The notes beneath the pieces are model-generated. The model was not told the DNA's origin and ran no database searches. It saw only the letters and a list, made by a program, of their open reading frames with translations. Positions 18,128-25,442 of a DNA stretch of 64,000 nucleotides are shown one piece after another. How positions within the stretch are numbered: the first letter of the stretch is position 1; the number at the start of each line of letters is the position of its first letter. Origin of the DNA: Ignavibacteriales bacterium (GTDB lineage: Bacteria; Bacteroidota; Ignavibacteria; Ignavibacteriales; Ignavibacteriaceae); NCBI GenBank assembly GCA_016709155.1, contig JADJEI010000001.1, positions 2,016,516 to 2,080,515 on the forward strand, read 5' to 3'. A program made the position numbers and the translations under genes.

Positions 18128-19375
18128 ATGCAATCTTATAATTCTTTTAAAGTCGCGCAGCAGCAAATGCTTGAGGCAGCGAAGCTTCTCAATCTTGATA
18201 AAGCAACGATAGAACTATTGAGTGTGCCGCAAAGGGAATATGCGTTTACTTTGCATGTTCAAATGGATAACGGTAAGAAAAAAATCTTTCAGGCTTACCG
18301 GATACAATATAACTTTGCACGCGGACCTGCTAAGGGGGGTATTCGTTTTCATCCGGAGGAAACTGTGGATACAATTCGAGCTCTTGCCTGCTGGATGACA
18401 TGGAAAACTGCGGTTGTGGATCTCCCGCTTGGGGGAGGAAAAGGAGGGGTTTGCTGTGATCCAAAGTCAATGTCTGAAAGAGAATTAGAAAATCTCTCTC
18501 GTGAATATATCAGAGCAGTTGCACCTTTAATAGGTGTAGATAGGGATATTCCTGCTCCCGATGTTTATACAAATCCACAAACAATGTCCTGGATGATGGA
18601 CGAATACGAAACGATAATCAACAGTCATCAACCCGGTGCATTCACAGATAAACCCCAACAGGTTGGTGGAACAGAAGGCAGAAGAGATGCTACTGCGCGC
18701 GGTGGTGTTATCTCTGTTCGCGAAGCTTGCAGAGTTCTCGGCTTCGATCCAACGAAAAGTTATGCAATACAAGGTTTTGGTAATGCCGGTCAAAGAGCAG
18801 CGCTTCTTCATCAGGAAATGCTTGGGGGAGGTAAATTGGTTGCTGTCAGCGATTCGCGCGGTGCAATTTATAACAGCAAGGGATTTGACCCGAAAGATCT
18901 CGTTACCTTTAAATTAAAAAACGGGTCTATAGCAGATTACCCGGGAGGCAAAGAAATTCCTCACAGTGCTCTTCTTGAACTTGATGTTGAGGTACTATAT
19001 CCAGCCGCATTAGAGAATGCAATCACTGCAAGGAATGCCCGGAGTATTAAAGCAAAAATAGTTTGTGAGCTTGCAAACGGACCCACAACTCCCGAGGCTG
19101 ATATTATTTTGCATAAAAATAAAGTACACGTAATCCCCGACATACTTGCCAGCGCAGGAGGGGTTACTGTTTCATACTTTGAGATGGTTCAGGATAGCTA
19201 TTCATATTTCTGGGAAGAATCTCAAATACATAAACGGCTCGACAAAGTTCTTACAAAAGCTTATCATACCGTACAGGAAGCAATTAAAGAAAAGAAAGTT
19301 CATCCGAGATTAGCGGCAATGGTGGTGGGTGTTGCAAGAGTAGCGCAAGCCTGCAAGCTGCGTGGATGGGTGTAA
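18128..19375 (+). CDS. gdhA: Glutamate dehydrogenase (Glu/Leu/Phe/Val dehydrogenase family)
   Basis: A 415-residue NAD(P)-dependent glutamate dehydrogenase, converting glutamate to 2-oxoglutarate and ammonium. Family signatures are KGGIRFHPEE, then LPLGGGKGGV with the catalytic-region Lys, IPAPDVYTNPQTMSWMMDEY, and the Rossmann GFGNAG motif. The ATG at 18128 is chosen because GGGAG precedes it; the longer reading frame upstream overlaps the zinc-ribbon gene. It is one base after that gene, so all three plus the antiporter (14 bases further) form a likely operon. Confidence 0.95.
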   Translation: MQSYNSFKVAQQQMLEAAKLLNLDKATIELLSVPQREYAFTLHVQMDNGKKKIFQAYRIQYNFARGPAKGGIRFHPEETVDTIRALACWMTWKTAVVDLPLGGGKGGVCCDPKSMSERELENLSREYIRAVAPLIGVDRDIPAPDVYTNPQTMSWMMDEYETIINSHQPGAFTDKPQQVGGTEGRRDATARGGVISVREACRVLGFDPTKSYAIQGFGNAGQRAALLHQEMLGGGKLVAVSDSRGAIYNSKGFDPKDLVTFKLKNGSIADYPGGKEIPHSALLELDVEVLYPAALENAITARNARSIKAKIVCELANGPTTPEADIILHKNKVHVIPDILASAGGVTVSYFEMVQDSYSYFWEESQIHKRLDKVLTKAYHTVQEAIKEKKVHPRLAAMVVGVARVAQACKLRGWV

Positions 19376-19388
19376 TAATTAAGCGGAT

Positions 19389-21344
19389 ATGCATGAATTT
19401 AGAATTATCAGGGATATTGTTGTAATTCTGCTTGTATCTCTTCCTATAATATTTCTTTTTAAAAAAATTAATCTTCCAAGCATAGTAGGGTTTTTGATTG
19501 CCGGAATGATTATCGGTCCATTTGGTTTTAATCTTATCAGATCAATTGATGAGGTGGAAGTAATGGCAGAGATCGGTGTGATGATTCTTATGTTTACTAT
19601 TGGGTTAGAAGTATCATTTTCGCAATTAGTAAAGATCAAAAAGTTTTTAATCGTTGCCGGCGGACTTCAATTTATGTTAACTGTTTTAATCGGTACCCTG
19701 ATATTTTACTTTCTCAACATTGAAGTCAGACGGGCAATTTTTTATGGATTACTTTTAAGTCTTTCGAGTACGGCAATTGTATTGAAGATATTTTCAGATC
19801 GAAATGAATTCGAAACAATTCAAGGTAAAATATCTCTCGGTATATTGATTTTTCAAGATCTTGCCGTTGTGCCTGTGTTTTTATTGATTCCCTTACTTGG
19901 TTCACAACAAGGATTAACAGGGGGAGAGATAATTCTTAAATTATTTGCTGCTTTTAGTTCAATTGCGATAATACTTTTTTTGGCAAAATTACTGATGCCG
20001 AAAATTGTACATCAAATTGCAAGGCTCAGACTTCGTGAAGCTTTTACGGTGGGGATAATTTTACTGCTGCTTGGAACGGCTTATTTAACATATTCATTGG
20101 GGCTATCATTTGCAATGGGTGCTTTTGTTGCAGGATTGATACTTGCCGAATCAGATTACAATCATCAAATACTTTCTGAAATTATTCCTTTCAAAGACGC
20201 GTTCAATAGTATTTTTTTCGTTTCGATCGGCTTGCTGCTTAATATTTCATTTGTGGTTTCTAATCCACTTCTGATATCGTCTTTTGCGCTTGGAATTATT
20301 TTGATAAAGTCAACAATTATTATTTCAATTGTATTATTCATCAAATATCCATTAAGGATAGCTGTTCTTACAGGATTAGCACTGGCTCAGGTTGGCGAGT
20401 TTTCTTTCGTACTTGCACAAACAGGAAATAACTATAATCTGTTAAGCACTGATGCTTATAATATTTTTTTAGCATCAACAATTTTTACGATGATACTCAC
20501 GCCGTTCATCATTAAGGCATCACCCCGCCTTTCTATATATTCTAAAAATTATGATCTTAATAGTGATAACATTCTTCATCAGGATAAACTTTCAGCACAC
20601 GTGATTATTGCCGGGTTTGGATTAAATGGAAGCAATCTTGCCCGCGTATTAAAAGAGACCGGAATTCCATACATTGTTGCAGAATTAAATCCAGACACAG
20701 TAAAAAGAGAAAAAGCAAAGGGTGAAAAAATATTATATGGTGACATCAGTAAAGAAGAAATCCTTCGGGCGGTTTCAATTGAAAAAGCAAATATCATCGT
20801 GTTCGCAATTTCTGATCCGTCAATAACTAAAAGCAGTTTAAGCCTTGCAAAAAAAATTAATCCAAAGGTTTATGCACTTGTTCGCACAAGATATATTAAT
20901 GAGGTTGACGAGTTGAAAAAGCTGGGAGCTGATGAAGTAATACCGGAAGAGTTTGAAACTGCACTTCAAATATTTAGAAAAGTTCTTGAAAAATATCACA
21001 TACCTTTAAATGTAATAATGCAGCAAACTACAATGCTTCGGCAGGAATCTTACAGCTTGCTAAGAAAGGAGGGGATGGATATTGGTTCGTTTGTGCATCT
21101 TGATGAAATTCTTGCACAAGGATTAACTGAATCGTTTTATGTTAACACCGAGAGTAAAATTATTGGGAAGAGTATTTCTGAAATAAACCTTCGTGCCGAA
21201 ACAGACGCAACAATAATTGCAATAGTAAGAGGCGGTAAAACTATTTCTAATCCATCGGGCAAAGAAATATTGAAAGCCGCAGATACTTTAGTTATTTATG
21301 GAACTCATCAGTCTGTTGACAAAGCAATTGAAAAACTAAGTTAG
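19389..21344 (+). CDS. CPA2 cation:proton antiporter with TrkA-N and TrkA-C domains (KefB-like)
   Basis: A 651-residue monovalent cation:H+ antiporter of the KefB/KefC group. Residues about 1-385 form around 12 membrane helices with the Na_H_Exchanger features LIFQDLAVVP and LAQVGEFSF. Residues about 400-520 are a TrkA-N/RCK nucleotide-binding domain (HVIIAGFGLNG, DISKEEILR), and the last 80 residues are TrkA-C-like. Nucleotide or glutathione-type ligand gating is family knowledge. It is the last gene of the GDH unit, ending 18 bases before the convergent HAD gene. Confidence 0.93.
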   Translation: MHEFRIIRDIVVILLVSLPIIFLFKKINLPSIVGFLIAGMIIGPFGFNLIRSIDEVEVMAEIGVMILMFTIGLEVSFSQLVKIKKFLIVAGGLQFMLTVLIGTLIFYFLNIEVRRAIFYGLLLSLSSTAIVLKIFSDRNEFETIQGKISLGILIFQDLAVVPVFLLIPLLGSQQGLTGGEIILKLFAAFSSIAIILFLAKLLMPKIVHQIARLRLREAFTVGIILLLLGTAYLTYSLGLSFAMGAFVAGLILAESDYNHQILSEIIPFKDAFNSIFFVSIGLLLNISFVVSNPLLISSFALGIILIKSTIIISIVLFIKYPLRIAVLTGLALAQVGEFSFVLAQTGNNYNLLSTDAYNIFLASTIFTMILTPFIIKASPRLSIYSKNYDLNSDNILHQDKLSAHVIIAGFGLNGSNLARVLKETGIPYIVAELNPDTVKREKAKGEKILYGDISKEEILRAVSIEKANIIVFAISDPSITKSSLSLAKKINPKVYALVRTRYINEVDELKKLGADEVIPEEFETALQIFRKVLEKYHIPLNVIMQQTTMLRQESYSLLRKEGMDIGSFVHLDEILAQGLTESFYVNTESKIIGKSISEINLRAETDATIIAIVRGGKTISNPSGKEILKAADTLVIYGTHQSVDKAIEKLS

Positions 21345-21362
21345 AAATTCAACCGGGTGTGT

Positions 21363-22007
21363 TTAGGAAACTAACAGGATAATTTCTTCAATCGAATTTA
21401 TAAGAAAATCAGGCTCTTCTTTCAATAATAACTCTTCGGTTCTGTAACCATAATTTACTGCGCAGGTTTGTGTCCCGGCAGCTTTCCCGCATCTGATATC
21501 AAGCTCCGTGTCACCCGCCATTATTGTTGCGGATGGAAAAACATTTAACTCCTTGCAGATTATTTGAAGAGGCTCAGCAGAAGGTTTATGAGCAATGCCA
21601 TCACGTCTTCCCATCACTAAGGAAAAATATTTACGTAATTCAAAGTGATCAATAATTTTATCCGTTTGATCCTGGGCTTTTGTAGTCAGCAGAGATATTT
21701 TAATATTTTTAGTGTAAAGTAATTGGAGAGTTTCAATCACAGCCGGATAAATTTTCGACGAATCTATAAAATCAAAATAAATCTTTTTATACAGGCTAAT
21801 AAACTCTTCAAAATCATTTACCGGAATATTCAGCTTTTCAAATATTTCATTAAAGTGAAGTCCAATGGTTAAACGAAAATCAGCTTCATTGATTAGTGCT
21901 TTTATCCCCAGCCTTTTTAACGTTTCATTAGTGGCAAAGTAAATATTATAGAAAGAGTTTATTAAAGTCCCGTCAAGGTCAAAACATAAATGTGTTATTT
22001 TGTTCAT
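21363..22007 (-). CDS. HAD-family hydrolase, phosphoglycolate phosphatase-like
   Basis: A 214-residue HAD phosphatase with motif I CFDLDGTLINS, motif II (LLTTKAQ), the conserved Lys (HKPSAEP) and motif III/IV MAGDTELDIRCGKAAG. The helical cap after motif I (LKRLGIKALINEADFRLTIG) places it with Gph/PGPase-like members. The substrate is not determinable. Convergent with the antiporter gene. Confidence 0.9.
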   Translation of the reverse strand: MNKITHLCFDLDGTLINSFYNIYFATNETLKRLGIKALINEADFRLTIGLHFNEIFEKLNIPVNDFEEFISLYKKIYFDFIDSSKIYPAVIETLQLLYTKNIKISLLTTKAQDQTDKIIDHFELRKYFSLVMGRRDGIAHKPSAEPLQIICKELNVFPSATIMAGDTELDIRCGKAAGTQTCAVNYGYRTEELLLKEEPDFLINSIEEIILLVS

Positions 22008-22255
22008 AATTATTAAAAATTGTAGGTTATTATTACAAAGTTAACAGGTAAAAAATTCCCAAAAGAATTTTTCCTGTTCCTGCTCTTGTCTGAATTTTGA
22101 TACATCTGCTTAGAAATAGTGTATTTACTGACCGACTTTAAGATTTTTTTGTTTTGTTTTATAAAAAAAATCAATAATTTTCAGTGGTTCCTGAATGGCA
22201 TAATTTTTAGTTAGATAATTCCAAAAAATTTACAACCAAATTATAAGGAGCACTA

Positions 22256-22678
22256 ATGAAAAAAGCGTATTTCTTGTTCTCAGCACTTCTGTTTGTTTTG
22301 ATTCTTGGAGTTAATTCCAATGTATTTGCGCAGTCCGAACCCGTTCTTTACTTCTGTGAAAGATACGACAGCCAGGATGGCGAAATCGGTGTAAGTGATA
22401 GGTTCACAACCGGGTATCTTACTGTAATGGTAAAATGTGATCATGCTTTAAGGCTTGATGATGTATCAATCCAGTTTGATAAATATAATTCAAGAACCCG
22501 TGAATTTGAATACTACAAAAAATTCAGCTTTACGGTCGAAAAAGATATGAGCTACATATTCTTTGCAAAGAATGATGAAAGTGATTTGAAGTTCGAAGAA
22601 TCCGGTTTCTATCGGGTGTTTTTACTTGACGACAGAGACAAAACAGTTACAAGTGCTTTGATCGAAATCATTGATTAA
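22256..22678 (+). CDS. Exported hypothetical protein
   Basis: A 140-residue protein with a signal peptide cut after VFAQ (residue about 26). The mature part is a compact beta-rich domain (YFCERYDSQDGEIGVSDRFTTGYLTVMV, FYRVFLLDDRDKTV) I do not recognise. AAGGAG 6 bases upstream supports the ATG, and a strong terminator follows, so it is a single-gene unit. Confidence 0.8.
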   Translation: MKKAYFLFSALLFVLILGVNSNVFAQSEPVLYFCERYDSQDGEIGVSDRFTTGYLTVMVKCDHALRLDDVSIQFDKYNSRTREFEYYKKFSFTVEKDMSYIFFAKNDESDLKFEESGFYRVFLLDDRDKTVTSALIEIID

Positions 22679-22693
22679 ACAAAATTATTTTTC

Positions 22694-22722
22694 AAATGCC
22701 GGATCAGTTCCGGCATTTTTTA
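22694..22722 (+). terminator. Rho-independent terminator
   Basis: AAATGCCGG pairs with CCGGCATTT around a 7-base loop and is followed by a T-rich tail, just after the exported-protein gene. Confidence 0.88.
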
Positions 22723-22788
22723 TTTTAAAGTGATTAAAGATCAAAACATCATTTCTTAACTTACCAATTAAAAAAACACAAACTTTTT

Positions 22789-23748
22789 ATGCATGATGTT
22801 TTAATTGTTGGAGCAGGTCCAATCGGGTTAGCCTGCGGAATAGAAGCTGCAAAGAGAAACATGTCCTATCTTATTTTAGAAAAAGGCTGTCTGGTTAATT
22901 CTCTTTTTCATTATCCAACCAACATGACCTTTTTTTCAACTTCGGATCGCCTGGAAATAGGTGATGTGCCTTTTGTTTCGCACGGTGATAAACCAACTCG
23001 CAGAGAATCACTTGAATATTACCGCAGAGTCAAAGAAGCATGGAAACTCAATGTAAATTCATTCGAAAAAGTTCTTTCAATTAAAAAAAATTCTAGCGGG
23101 TTTGAAATTCTATCAGAAAAGAATAGCTGCTTGGCAAAAAAAATAATTATTGCCACAGGATTTTACGATCACCCGAATAAACTTAATGTTACCGGTGAAG
23201 ATCTGCCGAAAGTAAAACATTATTTTGATGAAGCACATCCTTATGCCTATTTGAAAATTGCAGTGATTGGCGGGGGTAATTCTTCGGTTGATGCCGCACT
23301 TGAAACATTTAGAAGAGGCTCTGAAGTAACAATGATAGTCAGAGAAGAGAAGCTGAAGGATAGTGTAAAATATTGGGTGCGTCCCGATATTGATAATCGA
23401 ATCAACGAAGGTTCTATAAAAGCTTTTTTCAATTCTGAAATAACCAGCATTAGAGAAAATGAAATTGATGTTCAAACTCCAGATGGGAAAGTTACTATTG
23501 AAAATGACTTCGTACTTGCGATGACCGGTTATCATCCGGATTTTGATTTCTTAAAAAGTATCGGGATTGAAATAAATCAAAGTCCGGAAATGAGTCCTGT
23601 TTTTAATCCGGAAACTTTCGAGACAAATGTTGAAGGAATATTTTTAGCAGGTGTTGTTTGCGGCGGAATGGAAACGGGGAAATGGTTTATCGAAAATTCT
23701 CGTTATCATCCCCCAAAAATTTTTGATAAAATTCAAAAAGATTTATGA
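22789..23748 (+). CDS. ypdA: YpdA-like FAD-dependent reductase (putative bacillithiol disulfide reductase)
   Basis: A 319-residue two-dinucleotide-fold flavoprotein: FAD motif GAGPIGLACGIEAAKR at the N-terminus and NADPH motif VIGGGNSSVDAALE near residue 162, with the TGYHPDFDFL and GIFLAGVVCGG ends. The domain order and lack of the TrxB CxxC fit the YpdA/Bdr group, which reduces bacillithiol disulfide in bacteria that make bacillithiol (family knowledge). The assignment to that thiol in this organism is inference, since no bsh genes are in the window. No Shine-Dalgarno is visible. Confidence 0.82.
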   Translation: MHDVLIVGAGPIGLACGIEAAKRNMSYLILEKGCLVNSLFHYPTNMTFFSTSDRLEIGDVPFVSHGDKPTRRESLEYYRRVKEAWKLNVNSFEKVLSIKKNSSGFEILSEKNSCLAKKIIIATGFYDHPNKLNVTGEDLPKVKHYFDEAHPYAYLKIAVIGGGNSSVDAALETFRRGSEVTMIVREEKLKDSVKYWVRPDIDNRINEGSIKAFFNSEITSIRENEIDVQTPDGKVTIENDFVLAMTGYHPDFDFLKSIGIEINQSPEMSPVFNPETFETNVEGIFLAGVVCGGMETGKWFIENSRYHPPKIFDKIQKDL

Positions 23749-23847
23749 GTTTTTTATTCGCCAGTTAATTGAATTCAACCTGATTTAACCTTAATTTTAC
23801 TTCAGTTAAAAACAAAAAAACATTTCAAACAATTGATGGAGAAATAA

Positions 23848-24897
23848 ATGATAAATAAAATTAAAGAATTACTCGGTTCTGATGCCGAATCACTTCTTTC
23901 TTACAAAGCAAAATTTCCCAAGGAACAACTACATTTACCGGGACCTGATTTTGTGGATAGAATCTTTGCACAAAGCGACCGCAACAACCGCGTGCTTGGC
24001 AATCTTCAATGGATTATCAATCACGGAAGACTTGCTGGAACAGGTTATCTTTCAATTCTTCCTGTTGATCAGGGAATTGAGCATTCCGCCGGCGCTTCGT
24101 TCGCACCAAATCCTGCTTACTTCGATCCTGAAAATATTGTTAAACTTGCTATCGAAGGAGGGTGTAATGCAGTTGCCTCTACGCTTGGTGTGCTCGGAAT
24201 GACCGCAAGAAAATATTCACACAAAATTCCTTTCATCGTTAAAATTAATCATAACGAACTGCTCACTTTTCCAAATAAGTTTGATCAAATCATGTTTGCA
24301 AGCGTTGACCAGGCTTATGATATAGGTGCCGCGGCAGTTGGCGCAACAATTTATTTCGGCTCAGAGGAAAGCGCACGTCAGATAGTTGAAGTAAGTGAAG
24401 CTTTTCATTATGCTCACGAACTCGGACTTGCAACTGTTTTGTGGTGCTACCTAAGAAATAGTGAATTCAAGAAAGATAAAGATTATCATGTTTCGGCTGA
24501 CTTAACCGGACAGGCAAATCATCTTGGCGTTACTATCGAAGCAGATATAATCAAGCAAAAACTTCCGGAGAATAACGGCGGTTATAACGCTCTCAAAAAT
24601 TTTGGAAAGACAAGTAAAAAGGTTTATTCTGATTTAACTACTGATCATCAGATTGATCTAACGCGTTACCAGGTAATTAATAATTATATGGGAAGGGCGG
24701 GGTTGATTAATAGCGGCGGCGCAAGCGGCGAAAATGATTTTGCCGAAGCAGTAAAAACTGCAGTGATAAATAAACGTGCAGGCGGAATGGGTTTAATCGT
24801 TGGTCGTAAAGGTTTCCAGCGCCCTATGGCTGACGGTGTGAAATTATTGAATCTTATACAGGATGTTTATTTAACAAAAGAGGTAACTGTAGCTTAG
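23848..24897 (+). CDS. Class I fructose-bisphosphate aldolase (DhnA/FbaB type)
   Basis: A 349-residue Schiff-base aldolase of the DhnA/archaeal-type class I family, cleaving fructose 1,6-bisphosphate to two triose phosphates. Signatures are YLSILPVDQGIEHSAG near residue 70, VASTLGVLGMTARKY and the barrel-end glycine-rich phosphate-binding SGGASGENDFAEAV followed by GGMGLIVGRKGFQRP. GATGGAG lies upstream of the ATG. A terminator follows. Confidence 0.92.
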   Translation: MINKIKELLGSDAESLLSYKAKFPKEQLHLPGPDFVDRIFAQSDRNNRVLGNLQWIINHGRLAGTGYLSILPVDQGIEHSAGASFAPNPAYFDPENIVKLAIEGGCNAVASTLGVLGMTARKYSHKIPFIVKINHNELLTFPNKFDQIMFASVDQAYDIGAAAVGATIYFGSEESARQIVEVSEAFHYAHELGLATVLWCYLRNSEFKKDKDYHVSADLTGQANHLGVTIEADIIKQKLPENNGGYNALKNFGKTSKKVYSDLTTDHQIDLTRYQVINNYMGRAGLINSGGASGENDFAEAVKTAVINKRAGGMGLIVGRKGFQRPMADGVKLLNLIQDVYLTKEVTVA

Positions 24898-24943
24898 TCA
24901 GTCCGTGTGACTTAAAATAAATTTATTTTTAATAAATACAAGC

Positions 24944-24974
24944 AGCCGTCTGCGAGAGTGGACGGCTTTTGTTT
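24944..24974 (+). terminator. Rho-independent terminator after aldolase gene
   Basis: AGCCGTC pairs with GACGGCT across a 10-base loop and is followed by a T-rich stretch. Confidence 0.8.
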
Positions 24975-25015
24975 TAAATTGTTTTTTGATAGATTAAAAA
25001 ATATCTGACAAAAAA

Positions 25016-25153
25016 AGAGGCTGTCTCAAAAGTAATTTTTACTGTCACACTGAGTGGTGGCATTGCCACCATCGAAGTGTGAATTCACTATGGCATTGCC
25101 ATCAGTCTTCGACAAGCTCAGACTGACAAAATGAGACTTTTGAGACAACCTCT
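25016..25153. mobile_element. MITE-like element with 18-base terminal inverted repeats
   Basis: AGAGGCTGTCTCAAAAGT at 25016-25033 is mirrored by ACTTTTGAGACAACCTCT at 25136-25153 with one mismatch. The interior holds GGTGGCATTGCCACC (25056-25070) and CTTCGACAAGCTCAG-type segments, shared in style with the palindrome at 60508. It holds no gene. It lies between the convergent aldolase and subtilase genes, so it may also act as a structured terminator. Whether it is an IS-derived MITE or a REP-like element is undecided; flanking duplications are not obvious. Confidence 0.6.
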
Positions 25154-25172
25154 ATTGATAGACATAAGAAAA

Positions 25173-25442
25173 TTATTTAATCAAAATCAGTTTCTTCGTT
25201 TCAATAAAACTCCCCGCCCCGCTTACGGGGTAAACCTTCAAAGTGTAAAAATAAACTCCTGATGATAATTGTGAAGCGTTAAACTCAACTTCATAAATAC
25301 CTGCTTGTCTAAATTCATCAACTAATACAGCCACCTCATTTCCAAGCAGGTCATATATTTTTAAAGTTTGATGACTGCCAACCGGGGACTGCCAACTTAT
25401 TTTTGTGGTTGGGTTAAATGGATTTGGATAATTCTGCTCGAG
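25173..25442 (-). repeat. Inverted repeat copy B: T9SS sorting-domain cassette
   Basis: The reverse complement of these bases matches 14230-14499 with no length difference. The palindrome CCCCG-CTTA-CGGGG lies at 25217-25230 inside the frame. Confidence 0.85.

Noticed and set aside
17917..18130. GDH start at the longer frame (18023)
   Set aside because: The extension overlaps the zinc-ribbon gene, while ATG 18128 has a good ribosome site and matches family length.
23113..23535. Minus-strand ORF of 140 codons
   Set aside because: It is opposite the YpdA-like gene and shows no independent features.
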